The notes under the pieces are model-generated. The model was not told the DNA's origin. It saw only the letters and a list, made by a program, of their open reading frames with translations, and did no database searches. The position numbers and the translations under genes are program-made. From assembly GCA_050015475.1 (NCBI GenBank), contig JBEKBI010000011.1, forward strand, positions 1 to 64,000: DNA of 64,000 bases, read 5' to 3'. Source of the stretch: Fen-455 sp050015475 (GTDB lineage Bacteria > Actinomycetota > Acidimicrobiia > Acidimicrobiales > Bog-793). Shown piece after piece: positions 17,971 through 26,019 of this stretch (position 1 is its first letter; every line of letters starts with the position of its first letter).

Positions 17971-18285
17971 GTGGACGCGGTCCTCACCCAGGTGCTCGGC
18001 GACGCCCTCGAGCGTTTGAGGGACAAGGACGATCGGCTTGCTCTGCTCACGATCACCGGCGTGCACACCGACCCGGACCTGCGCCATGCCACCGTCTACC
18101 TTGCCTCGCTGCCAGTCGGCGCCGCGCCGGCGCTCGAGGCACGGCGCCTCGAGCTCCAGGCGGCCATCGCCCATGAGGTGAGGCTGAAGCGAACGCCGAC
18201 GCTCACCTTTCTCGCCGATCCGGCGATAGAAGCCGCCGAACGAGTGGAGGAGGCGTTGCGTCGTGCCCGACGCGACGAGTCCTGA
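17971..18285 (+). CDS. rbfA: ribosome-binding factor A
   Basis: Assists late 30S assembly by binding helix 1 of 16S rRNA. The 104-residue KH-fold protein shows LALLTITGVHTDPDLRHATVYLAS and a helical C-terminus. Compared with relatives it lacks the usual first 8-10 residues; those can be read just upstream in the same frame (GYPRIAR) but no ATG, GTG or TTG precedes them. GTG 17971 has GAGGA eight bases upstream and is taken as the start. It lies 46 bases after infB and overlaps truB. Confidence 0.9.
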   Translation: MDAVLTQVLGDALERLRDKDDRLALLTITGVHTDPDLRHATVYLASLPVGAAPALEARRLELQAAIAHEVRLKRTPTLTFLADPAIEAAERVEEALRRARRDES

Positions 18286-19240
18286 AGAGAGCGCGGGCGA
18301 CAACAGACCTGCCAACCCGGGGATAAATGACCCCGGCGGTTTCGTGGTCGTCGACAAGCAGGCCGGTTGGACGTCCCACGACGTCGTAGCCCGGTGTCGT
18401 CGCCTACTCGGCACCCGCAAGGTGGGGCACGCGGGGACGCTTGATCCCGACGCCACCGGGGTCCTCATCGTGGGCATCGGGCGGGCGACTCGCCTGCTGC
18501 GCTTCGCCTCCGATCTCAAGAAGACCTACGTGGGAGAGATCGTGCTCGGAGTGTCGACTACGACGCTCGACGCCGCCGGACAGGTGACGGGCCTGTTCGA
18601 TATGGAGGCAGTGACGCTCGAAGACCTCAGAGCTGCGGCGCTGTCACTCACGGGCCGGATCGAGCAGATACCGCCCATGGTCTCGGCTGTGAAGGTCGGC
18701 GGACGACGCTTGCACGAACTCGCCCGCGCCGGGATAGAGGTGGAGCGGGCGCCCCGGCCTGTCGAGGTGTTCCGGTTCGAAGTCTTCGAGACGGGCGACC
18801 GCAATTGCTACCGGGTCCTGGTCGAGTGCTCGTCGGGCACCTATGTGAGGGTGCTCGCGGCCGACCTTGGAGCACGTCTCGGTGGGGGCGCTCATCTGCG
18901 CGCCTTGCGCCGGGTGGCGGTCGGGTCCTTCACAGACTCCGAGGCACTCAAGCTCGAGGAGGTCGCGCCCGAGCGGATGCGCCCGCCGGAGGAGCTCGTG
19001 CGGGACCTAGCGGGAGCGGTCGCCAGCCCCGAGCTGTCTGAGGCGCTCGGTCACGGCAGGGCCGTCGAGCGGGTCGCTCTCGGCGCAGTAGGCGACGGCC
19101 CTTGGTCGGTCGTAGACGAGGACGGCAAGCTCGTCGCCATTTGCGAACCCCTCGGTCGCGAGCGCATAAAGCCCATCGTCGTGATACAGCCAGCCAGCGG
19201 ATCCAGCTCGAGTAGTGGCTCATTGGCGGGCGACGAGTAG
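18263..19240 (+). CDS. truB: tRNA pseudouridine(55) synthase TruB
   Basis: Forms pseudouridine 55 in the T loop of tRNAs. 325 residues; motif FVVVDKQAGWTSHDVV, then GHAGTLDPDATGVLIVGIG with catalytic D61, the YVGEIVLG segment and the SSGTYVRVLAADLG motif are all present, followed by a PUA-like C-terminal part. GTG 18263 lies inside the end of rbfA (23-base overlap) with a GGAGGAGG site about 9 bases upstream, which supports it. ribF starts 12 bases after the stop. Confidence 0.97.
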   Translation: MPDATSPEESAGDNRPANPGINDPGGFVVVDKQAGWTSHDVVARCRRLLGTRKVGHAGTLDPDATGVLIVGIGRATRLLRFASDLKKTYVGEIVLGVSTTTLDAAGQVTGLFDMEAVTLEDLRAAALSLTGRIEQIPPMVSAVKVGGRRLHELARAGIEVERAPRPVEVFRFEVFETGDRNCYRVLVECSSGTYVRVLAADLGARLGGGAHLRALRRVAVGSFTDSEALKLEEVAPERMRPPEELVRDLAGAVASPELSEALGHGRAVERVALGAVGDGPWSVVDEDGKLVAICEPLGRERIKPIVVIQPASGSSSSSGSLAGDE

Positions 19241-19252
19241 CCTCGCTCGACA

Positions 19253-20071
19253 GTGCGACGGGACAAAGGCAGCGCCGTGACGATCGGCGCTTACGACGGC
19301 GTTCACATCGGGCATTGCCGCCTCATTGAGCACCTGCGTCATCGCGCAGCCGACGCTGGGCTGCGAAGCGTTGTCGTGACTTTCGACAAGAACCCGGCCG
19401 CCGTCGTCAAGCCGGATTCGGCTCCGCCTTTGCTCACGGATCTCGAGCAGCGGCTCGAACTCTTGAAATCCACCGGCGTCGACGAAGTGCTCGTCCTCAG
19501 CTTCGACGCCGAGCGCGCCAAGGAACAAGCCGAGGACTTCGTGCAGGAAGTGCTCGTCGACGAGCTTCACGCCCGCGTGGTCGTCGTCGGCGATGACTTC
19601 CACTTCGGCAACAAGCGGCGGGGCAACGTCGCTTTGTTGCAGGAAATGGGGGACGCGGCCGGGTTCTCAGTGGAGCCGTTCCATCTCATCTCCGACGAAT
19701 GGGCGGACGAGATCGTGTCGTCGACGCGGATTCGAGCCCTCATTGCCCGAGGCCGGCTTGGCGAGGCGGCGGTGCTGCTCGGAAGGCTCCACGAGGTGAG
19801 AGGCCTTGTGGTCGAAGCCGTGCCGGGGGAACAAGCCGCGCCGTCTCGACTCGTCGTCGAGGTGCCGGGCGAGATCCTGCTTCCGCCCGCAGGCGAGTAC
19901 GTGGGCTTGGCCGCCATCGGCTTCGGCTCCGACATTGAGGCCCGCATCGTTGTGCTCGAACGCGCCGGAAAAGGTCCGCAGCGCCTCGAGGTCACAGGTA
20001 TAGAAGACGCCTTGTCTCCGACATGGTTCCTGGCCGACGCGGGCGAGATCGCCAGGGTGCGTTTCGGCTGA
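19253..20071 (+). CDS. ribF: RibF-like FAD synthetase with degenerate kinase domain
   Basis: The N-terminal nucleotidyltransferase domain is intact: VTIGAYDGVHIGH with the HxGH-type motif, DEVLVLSF, VVVGDDFHFGNKRRGN and the SSTRIR signature, so FMN adenylylation to FAD is expected. The C-terminal riboflavin kinase domain is hard to recognise: after LLGRLHEVRGLVVEAV there is no GFPTAN motif (Mg-ATP site) and no convincing catalytic Glu segment. At 272 residues it is shorter than usual bifunctional RibF (about 300-330). The protein may therefore only make FAD, with riboflavin kinase activity elsewhere. It follows truB closely, as is common. Confidence 0.88.
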   Translation: MRRDKGSAVTIGAYDGVHIGHCRLIEHLRHRAADAGLRSVVVTFDKNPAAVVKPDSAPPLLTDLEQRLELLKSTGVDEVLVLSFDAERAKEQAEDFVQEVLVDELHARVVVVGDDFHFGNKRRGNVALLQEMGDAAGFSVEPFHLISDEWADEIVSSTRIRALIARGRLGEAAVLLGRLHEVRGLVVEAVPGEQAAPSRLVVEVPGEILLPPAGEYVGLAAIGFGSDIEARIVVLERAGKGPQRLEVTGIEDALSPTWFLADAGEIARVRFG

Positions 20072-20152
20072 GGCAGGGATTCCCGGTTCCGAGCGCAAGA
20101 TGACCTGTGCTCGCCAAGGGCATTTCGAGACTGAGCGGCGGCGACGCGCAAC

Positions 20153-20158
20153 TAGAGT
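20153..20158 (+). promoter_or_regulatory. def -10 box, probable leaderless promoter
   Basis: TAGAGT, then 6 nt, then the def GTG; no ribosome site. No canonical -35. Confidence 0.5.
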
Positions 20159-20164
20159 GGCTCC

Positions 20165-20692
20165 GTGGCGATTTTCCCGATCCGGGTTTTCGGTGACCCT
20201 GTGCTGCGCCAGCGTTCCGCCGAGATCGAGGAGATCGACGGCAAGGTGGCCCGCCTCTCCGAGGAGATGGTCGAGACGCTTTACTCAGCCCATGGTGTGG
20301 GCCTCGCGGCTCCGCAGGTGGGAATAGAGCGCCGGATCTTCGTCTACGACGTCGGTGACGGCCCGAAGACGGTGATCAACCCGGTCATCGTCGAGTCGAG
20401 CGGGGAATGGGAGTACGTGGAGGGCTGCCTTTCGGTCCCAGACCTGAGCTGGCCGATCGTGCGCCCGATGCAGGTCCATATGGTCGGTCGTGATCTTGAC
20501 GGGAACGAAGTATCGATCGAGGGTGACGAGCTGCTGGGTCGCGTCCTCCAACACGAGCTCGACCACCTCGACGGTGTCCTCCTGCTGCAGCGTCTCGACA
20601 AGGCACAGCGTAAGGAAGCCATGCGCATCCTGCGCGGCCGGGTCGTTCCCGACGTAGGCGGTGGGGCCGTCGGAGACAGCCTCGGCGCCTGA
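20165..20692 (+). CDS. def: peptide deformylase
   Basis: Metalloenzyme removing the N-formyl group from nascent proteins. 175 residues with all three motifs: GVGLAAPQ at 44-51, EGCLS at 86-90 (metal ligand C88) and HELDH at 130-134 (H130 and H134 ligands, E131 catalytic). The short Ala/Gly-rich C-terminal tail is unremarkable. The GTG start sits 6 nt after a TAGAGT box, with no Shine-Dalgarno. fmt follows 27 bases after the stop, the classic def-fmt pair. Confidence 0.97.
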   Translation: MAIFPIRVFGDPVLRQRSAEIEEIDGKVARLSEEMVETLYSAHGVGLAAPQVGIERRIFVYDVGDGPKTVINPVIVESSGEWEYVEGCLSVPDLSWPIVRPMQVHMVGRDLDGNEVSIEGDELLGRVLQHELDHLDGVLLLQRLDKAQRKEAMRILRGRVVPDVGGGAVGDSLGA

Positions 20693-20719
20693 GCCGGATC
20701 TGTGGGGTCGCGGTCGGTG

Positions 20720-21616
20720 ATGAGGCTCGCGTACCTCGGTACACCCCAAGTTGCGGTGGCGCCCTTGCGGGCTCTTTGCGCCGCGGGCCACGACGTGGCG
20801 CTTGTGGTGACCGCTCCTGACCGCCGCCGCGGTCGCGGAGGTGCGCTCGTGCCGACACCGGTCAAGAGCTGCGCACTGGAGCTCGGCCTCCCGGTGTCAT
20901 CGGATGTCAGCGACGTGCTGGAAGCTGGCGTCGAGCTCGGTGTCGTGGTGGCCTTCGGCACGATCGTTCCCTCCGGAGTGCTTCGCGCTGTGCCGATGGT
21001 GAACCTGCATTTTTCCCTGCTGCCACGCTGGCGCGGCGCCGCCCCGGTGGAGCGCGCCATCCTCGCTGGCGACGCGACGACCGGTGTCTGCCTCATGGCG
21101 CTCGACGAAGGTCTCGACACCGGCCCTGTCTACGCGCGTGTCGAGACGGCGGTGCTGCCCGGCGAGACGGCGCGCGAACTGAGGGCCCGTCTCGGGGAGC
21201 TCGGGACGGGGCTGCTCATCGACCGCCTGTCGGACGGACTCTGCAATCTGGGCGCACCGCTGCCCCAGGTGGGCGAGGCGGTGTACGCGGCCAAGATCGG
21301 GCGCGAGGAGCTGAAGCTCGATTGGAGCCGCCCGGCGATTGAGCTCGAGCGGCTCATCCGCGTCGGGCGCGCGTGGACGACTTTCAGGGGAAGGCGCCTT
21401 ATCATCGAAAGCGCTCGCGTGGCCGTCTTTCTGGGGCGGGACGGTGAAGACGGCTCGCGCGACCTCGCGCCGGGATCCGTTGTCGGCGAGACGGTGGTCT
21501 GTGGGGACGGGCGCCTCGAGCTCCTCGAGGTTCGCCCAGAGGGCCGTTCGGCTCAGGGTTTCAGCGCCTGGCGGCGCGGCGCCAGGCCGGTGGAGGGCGA
21601 GTGTCTCGGTACTTAG
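20720..21616 (+). CDS. fmt: methionyl-tRNA formyltransferase
   Basis: Formylates initiator Met-tRNA using 10-formyl-THF. 298 residues; MRLAYLGTPQVAVAPLRAL start, APDRRRGRGG loop, the formyl-THF site NLHFSLLPRWRGAAPVERAI (catalytic Asn, SLLP), MALDEGLDTGPVY, and a C-terminal OB-fold domain with LDWSRPAIELERLIR. The usual catalytic His is in the LHFSLLP segment. ATG 20720 is preferred to the GTG six codons earlier because it begins at the conserved N-terminal strand. It overlaps a possible early start of rpe by 16 bases. Confidence 0.96.
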   Translation: MRLAYLGTPQVAVAPLRALCAAGHDVALVVTAPDRRRGRGGALVPTPVKSCALELGLPVSSDVSDVLEAGVELGVVVAFGTIVPSGVLRAVPMVNLHFSLLPRWRGAAPVERAILAGDATTGVCLMALDEGLDTGPVYARVETAVLPGETARELRARLGELGTGLLIDRLSDGLCNLGAPLPQVGEAVYAAKIGREELKLDWSRPAIELERLIRVGRAWTTFRGRRLIIESARVAVFLGRDGEDGSRDLAPGSVVGETVVCGDGRLELLEVRPEGRSAQGFSAWRRGARPVEGECLGT

Positions 21617-21639
21617 CGAAATCTCCTCACGGCGTTGGC

Positions 21640-21645
21640 TACGGT
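21640..21645 (+). promoter_or_regulatory. rpe -10 box, probable leaderless promoter
   Basis: TACGGT, 6 nt, then in-frame GTG 21652. It would give the rpe-rib operon its own promoter downstream of fmt. Confidence 0.45.
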
Positions 21646-21651
21646 GGAACT

Positions 21652-22377
21652 GTGGTCGAGACCGCCGAACGCAGTTACGCGGCGGGGCTTCCGTTGCTGA
21701 AACACGGCGAGGTGACGGTGGCTCCCTCCATTCTCTCGGCTGACTTCGGCGAGTTGGCGGCCGAGATAGGGAGAGTTTCCGGCGTTTCCGACTGGCTGCA
21801 CGTGGACGTGATGGACGGGCACTTCGTCCCCAATCTCACCATCGGCCCACCTGCTGTGGCCTCGCTTAGACGACACACGGGGATGTTCCTGGACTGCCAC
21901 TTGATGATGAGCAATCCGGGGGACTATCTCGAGGCCTTTCGCGACGCTGGCGCCGACTCCTGTTCCGTGCACGTGGAGGTGGGGGAGACCGAGGCGCTGT
22001 GTGCCGAGATGCGTCGCCTCGGATTGAAGGCGGGGCTCGTGGTGAACCCTGAGACGCCTTTCGAAGCGGCTGCGCCCTACCTCCCTTTGGTCGACCTCTT
22101 CCTCGTGATGACCGTTCACCCGGGTTTCGGCAGTCAGGCCTTCATCGCGGACGCCATGGTGAAGCTCTCCGAGGCGAAGGCCCTGGCAGAGACCAAGGGT
22201 CTTCATGTCACCCTCCAAGTGGACGGCGGCATCGACGTGCGAACCGCCGCGGTGGCGGCCCGCTCCGGGGCGAGGTGCTTTGTCTCGGGTTCGGCGGTGT
22301 TCCATTCCCCCGAGCCGGCCGATTCCGTGCGGCGGATCCGAGCGGCAGCCGGCGCCGCGATCTCGGGAGAGCGGTGA
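21652..22377 (+). CDS. rpe: ribulose-phosphate 3-epimerase
   Basis: Interconverts ribulose-5-phosphate and xylulose-5-phosphate. Ribulose-5-phosphate is also the substrate of RibB, which suits its place ahead of the riboflavin genes. TIM-barrel of about 241 residues with VAPSILSADFGEL, LHVDVMDGHFVPNLTIGP (metal His and Asp), DCHLMM, MTVHPGFGSQAF and QVDGGID. I chose GTG 21652, six bases after a TACGGT box; a GTG at 21601 overlapping fmt is the longer alternative. The next gene overlaps it by 4 bases (GTGA). Confidence 0.95.
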   Translation: MVETAERSYAAGLPLLKHGEVTVAPSILSADFGELAAEIGRVSGVSDWLHVDVMDGHFVPNLTIGPPAVASLRRHTGMFLDCHLMMSNPGDYLEAFRDAGADSCSVHVEVGETEALCAEMRRLGLKAGLVVNPETPFEAAAPYLPLVDLFLVMTVHPGFGSQAFIADAMVKLSEAKALAETKGLHVTLQVDGGIDVRTAAVAARSGARCFVSGSAVFHSPEPADSVRRIRAAAGAAISGER

Positions 22378-22868
22378 CTTCTGCGATGGCCGACGGGCCC
22401 ACAGGTTTGAGGGCCAAGGTCTGCACGATTTCCGACGGTGTCGCGGCCGGAGAGCGCGAGGATCGGTCGGGGCCGGCTCTCGTCGCGCGTCTGGAGGCCG
22501 AGGGCTACGAGGTCGCAGAGCTGCGCGTCGTCTCCGACGGCGTCGAGCCGGTCGCCGAAGCACTCGCTGATCTGGCCGATGGATTCGCAGGACTGATCGT
22601 CACGACGGGCGGGACAGGTTTCGGGCCACGGGATCTCACCCCGGAGGCGACCTTGCGCGTGGTCGACAGGCAAGCGCCGGGCCTGGCGGAGGCGATTCGG
22701 CTCGTCAACCCCCTTGGGCGGCTGTCACGGGCGGTCGCGGGCACGATGGCCGCTTCGCTCGTGATCAACGTGCCCGGCTCCCCCAAAGGCGCGGTCGAGT
22801 GCCTCGAGGCCGTCTTGGATGTGGTTCCCCACGCGCTGGCTCTCCTCCGGGGCGAGAAGGCCCATTGA
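22374..22868 (+). CDS. MogA/MoaB-family molybdopterin-related protein
   Basis: 164 residues of the MoCF-biosynthesis fold: CTISDGVAAGEREDRSGPALVARLEAEGY, then LIVTTGGTGFGPRDLTPEATLRVVDRQAPGLAEAIR, and NVPGSPKGAVECL, the typical GGTG and PGSP signatures. Members adenylylate molybdopterin before molybdenum insertion. GTG 22374 overlaps rpe by 4 bases and the stop overlaps ribD, so it is embedded in the riboflavin operon, an unusual place. No other moa/moe genes are in the window. ATG 22386 is an alternative start. Confidence 0.88.
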   Translation: MTSAMADGPTGLRAKVCTISDGVAAGEREDRSGPALVARLEAEGYEVAELRVVSDGVEPVAEALADLADGFAGLIVTTGGTGFGPRDLTPEATLRVVDRQAPGLAEAIRLVNPLGRLSRAVAGTMAASLVINVPGSPKGAVECLEAVLDVVPHALALLRGEKAH

Positions 22869-23917
22869 GCTCGGAAACCGCGCGCGGCGCCGACCGGCGT
22901 CATATGGCGAGGGCCATCGAGCTTGCCCGAAGTGTGCGCACCTCGACGTCGCCGAACCCGTGGGTCGGTTGCGTCATCGTCGACAAAGAAGGTGAAGTGG
23001 TCGGCGAAGGGGCGACGGCGCCCTGGGGTGGGCCGCACGCGGAGATCGCCGCGCTGGCCGCGGCTCGGACACGCGCCCGGGGAGCCACGGCCTACGTCAC
23101 CCTCGAGCCGTGTGCCCATCAAGGCCGCACGCCCCCTTGCACCGACGCGCTTGTCCGAGCGGGAGTGGCAAAGCTCGTCGCGGGGGTCGGCGACCCGGAC
23201 CCGGCCGTGTCGGGCGCCGGGTTCGAGGCCCTCGCAGCGGCTGGTGTCGAAGTGGCGACGGGGGTACTCGCGGCCGCCGTCAGCGACCTGCTGCGCCCGT
23301 ATCTCGTCCACCGGTCGACGGGCAGGCCGTATGTGGTCTTGAAACTGGCGGCGACCCTCGACGGTCGCACAGCCGCGCCGGACGGGTCGAGCCGATGGAT
23401 CACCGGAGCGGAGGCTCGGCGCGACGCCCACCGGCTTCGCATCGAGAGCGATGCCGTGCTCGTCGGGGCCGGAACCGTGCGCACCGACGACCCGGAGCTC
23501 ACCGCCCGCGACGATGGCACGCCCGGGCCTCGGCGTCAGCCGCTTCGTGTAGTGCTCGGCCGCGTGCCCGCCGATGCCCGTGTCAAGCCCGCGCTCGAAC
23601 TGAGCGGAGACCTCGGCACCGTGCTCGACGAGCTTGGGCGGCGCGGCATCCTGCAGCTCTTGGTCGAAGGAGGCGCGCACGTAGCGCAGGCCTTCCATCG
23701 CGATGGACTGGTCGATCGTTACGTGCTCTATCTTGCGCCCGCCTTCCTCGGGGGCGACGACGGGCGACCGATTTTCGCCGGCGCCGGCGCTGCCACGATG
23801 GCGGATGCCTGGCGTGGTCGGCTCGTGTCGGTCTCCCGCCTCGGGAGCGACCTGCGCGTCGATCTCGAGCCGGAGCGGGATCGCCGAGTGGAGGCGGCGC
23901 CACGCCCCTTGAGATAA
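22865..23917 (+). CDS. ribD: bifunctional riboflavin deaminase/reductase RibD
   Basis: Second and third steps of riboflavin synthesis (pyrimidine deamination, then side-chain reduction). About 350 residues. The deaminase half has TSPNPWVGCVIV, zinc ligands in PHAEIAAL and TLEPCAHQGRTPPCTDAL, and DPDPAVSGAGF. The reductase half has YVVLKLAATLDGRTA, SRWITG, VGAGTVRTDDPELTAR and LLVEGGAHVAQAF. A TTG at 22865 overlaps the preceding stop; ATG 22904 is the other plausible start. Confidence 0.95.
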   Translation: MSSETARGADRRHMARAIELARSVRTSTSPNPWVGCVIVDKEGEVVGEGATAPWGGPHAEIAALAAARTRARGATAYVTLEPCAHQGRTPPCTDALVRAGVAKLVAGVGDPDPAVSGAGFEALAAAGVEVATGVLAAAVSDLLRPYLVHRSTGRPYVVLKLAATLDGRTAAPDGSSRWITGAEARRDAHRLRIESDAVLVGAGTVRTDDPELTARDDGTPGPRRQPLRVVLGRVPADARVKPALELSGDLGTVLDELGRRGILQLLVEGGAHVAQAFHRDGLVDRYVLYLAPAFLGGDDGRPIFAGAGAATMADAWRGRLVSVSRLGSDLRVDLEPERDRRVEAAPRPLR

Positions 23918-23993
23918 TGCCGCTGTACTGGGCGAACTAGTGGCTCCACTGGTCCAGGTAGGCTCGGTAGCGGAGAGGGAGACGGAGACCGAC

Positions 23994-25286
23994 GTGGCGA
24001 TGGCAAGCATCGAAGAAGCGATCGCCGCGATTGGGCGAGGCGAGATGGTCGTCGTCGTCGACGACGAGGACCGCGAGAACGAGGGTGACCTCGTCATGGC
24101 GGCCGAGTTCGCGACGCCCGAGAAGGTCGCGTTCTTCCTCGCCCACACCTCGGGGTTGATATGTGTGCCGCTCACCCCTGAGCGCTTGGACGAGCTCCAG
24201 CTGCCGCTCATGGTCTCTCACAACACCGAGTCGCAGCGCACCGCCTTCACCGTCACCGTCGACTACCGGCACGGCACGACGACGGGAATCTCCGCCGGCG
24301 ACAGGGCGCTCACGATCCGTTCTCTCATCAACCCCGAGACGATGCCCTCCGACCTGACCCGCCCCGGCCACGTGCTGCCGTTGCGGTATCGACCGGGCGG
24401 AGTGCTGAAGCGCGCCGGCCACACCGAGGCGACCGTCGACTTAGCCCGCATCGCTGGTTGTTACCCGGCGGGACTTTTGTGCGAGATCGTGACCGAGGAC
24501 AAGCAGCGGATGGCACGCCGGCCCGAGCTCGAGAAGTTCGCAGCCGCCCACGGGCTTCTTATCGTCTCGATCGCGGATCTCGTCCGCTACCGGCTGCACG
24601 GGGAGAAGCTCGTTGAGCGGGTCGCCTCAGCCCGAATCCCGACCGACTACGGCGAGTTCATCGCTTACGGGTTCAAATCACTGCTCGATGACGAGGAGCA
24701 TCTCGCGCTGGTTGCGGGCGACGTCACCGAGAAGGACTCCGTGCTCGTGAGGGTGCACAGCGAGTGCCTTACCGGCGACGTCTTCGGTTCGCTCCGTTGC
24801 GACTGCGGACCGCAGCTCGACGACGCCATGAGGCGAATCGGTGAAGAGGGCGCGGGAGTGGTCGTTTATCTCCGGGGCCACGAGGGCCGCGGGATAGGGC
24901 TCAACCACAAGCTGCGCGCCTATCACCTCCAGGACAACGGCCGGGACACCGTCGACGCGAACGTCGAGCTCGGTCTCCCCGTCGACAGCCGCGAGTATGG
25001 GATCGGCGCCCAGATCCTTGTCGAACTCGGAGTGAAGCGGATGCGCCTCATGACGAACAACCCGGCAAAGTACGTCGGTCTCGAGGGATACGGGCTCGAC
25101 ATCGTGGAGCGCGTGCCGCTCGAGCCGGCGTCGAACCCGGAGAATGTCAGGTATCTCCGCACCAAGCGGGAGCGGCTTGGCCACTTGCTCACCGACCCCG
25201 AATTGGCCGAGCCGGAAGACAATGAGACGGATGTGGTCGCGGTCGATGGCGGTCTGGACTCCAAGGGCGCCGACGGTGTGCGCTGA
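23994..25286 (+). CDS. ribBA: bifunctional DHBP synthase / GTP cyclohydrolase II (RibBA)
   Basis: Supplies both precursors of riboflavin. About 430 residues. The N-terminal DHBP synthase domain has VVVVDDEDRENEGDLVMAAEF, the TAFTVTVD and GISAGDRA segments, and RPGHVLPLR. The C-terminal GTP cyclohydrolase II domain has the zinc site SECLTGDVFGSLRCDCG, then YLRGHEGRGIGL, and MTNNPAKYVGLEGYGL. Both halves look active. GTG 23994 with GGAGA just upstream is used; ATG 24000 and GTG 23940 are alternatives. No ribE gene sits between ribD and ribBA. Confidence 0.96.
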   Translation: MAMASIEEAIAAIGRGEMVVVVDDEDRENEGDLVMAAEFATPEKVAFFLAHTSGLICVPLTPERLDELQLPLMVSHNTESQRTAFTVTVDYRHGTTTGISAGDRALTIRSLINPETMPSDLTRPGHVLPLRYRPGGVLKRAGHTEATVDLARIAGCYPAGLLCEIVTEDKQRMARRPELEKFAAAHGLLIVSIADLVRYRLHGEKLVERVASARIPTDYGEFIAYGFKSLLDDEEHLALVAGDVTEKDSVLVRVHSECLTGDVFGSLRCDCGPQLDDAMRRIGEEGAGVVVYLRGHEGRGIGLNHKLRAYHLQDNGRDTVDANVELGLPVDSREYGIGAQILVELGVKRMRLMTNNPAKYVGLEGYGLDIVERVPLEPASNPENVRYLRTKRERLGHLLTDPELAEPEDNETDVVAVDGGLDSKGADGVR

Positions 25287-25869
25287 CGAAACCGGCGGGG
25301 AAGGCTCAGGCTCGCAGCCGCGAGGTCGCGCCACCGCGGGTGATTCGCACCGGTTGCAGACGATCGAGGATTCCGGGGCTGGATCGGTCCAGGGCTCCGC
25401 GGATGGGGCCGGGCTTCGCATAGCGATCGCCTGCAGCCGCTTCAACGGTGATGTGACCAACAAGCTCCTTGCGGGAGCACGCGCAGAGCTAGCGCGAAGC
25501 GGAGTTGCACAAGCCGATACGACCGTCGTCTGGGTACCGGGCGCGTTCGAGCTTCCTCTCATCGCCCTGGCGTTGGCCAGGACCGGGAGCTACGACGCCG
25601 TCATCTGCCTGGGGGCTGTCATCCGGGGGGAGACGTCCCACTACGAGTTCGTGGCCGGTGAGTGCGCCACCGGCATCCAGCGGGTCCAGCTCGAGTTAGG
25701 CCTGCCAGTCGTGTTCGGCGTTCTCACGACCGAGAACCGGGAGCAGGCGCTTGCCCGCGCCGGGGGAGCGGTGGGTAACAAGGGAACCGATGCCGCCACG
25801 ACTGCCATAGAGATGGCGAATGTGCTCCGTCAGGTGGAAGCGACCGAGGGACTGCTCCCGCGCAAGTAG
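25276..25869 (+). CDS. ribH: 6,7-dimethyl-8-ribityllumazine synthase
   Basis: Condenses the RibBA and RibD products to lumazine. 197 residues; the core starts at LRIAIACSRFNGDVTNKLL and includes VVWVPGAFELPLIA, ICLGAVIRGETSHYEFV (catalytic His), PVVFGVLTTENREQA and GNKGTDAATTAIEM. The first ~43 residues are an extra polar leader not typical of the family. GTG 25276 overlaps the ribBA end by 11 bases; no later ATG or GTG precedes the conserved core. Confidence 0.95.
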   Translation: MCADETGGEGSGSQPRGRATAGDSHRLQTIEDSGAGSVQGSADGAGLRIAIACSRFNGDVTNKLLAGARAELARSGVAQADTTVVWVPGAFELPLIALALARTGSYDAVICLGAVIRGETSHYEFVAGECATGIQRVQLELGLPVVFGVLTTENREQALARAGGAVGNKGTDAATTAIEMANVLRQVEATEGLLPRK

Positions 25870-25870
25870 G

Positions 25871-25887
25871 GCCCGGTGGCGCCGGGC
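25871..25887 (+). terminator. GC-rich hairpin after ribH
   Basis: GCCCGG (25871-25876) pairs with CCGGGC (25882-25887), loop TGGCG, one base after the ribH stop. There is no T-run, so it is only a possible end of the riboflavin operon. Confidence 0.35.
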
Positions 25888-26019
25888 TCGAGGAGAAACG
25901 CGACCCGAGCGACGCCTTGCCCGCGCACTTTGTATGCAGCACGCGAATTTCGATGTGTGCGCGGTCGGGGCGACACGGCGGGCGAGCGGGCCCTTCTGGG
26001 CGGTGGCAGGCTGGAGCGC

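Noticed and set aside
22505..24211. Long minus-strand frame across mog, ribD and ribBA
   Set aside because: Spans three certain genes and has no recognisable domain.
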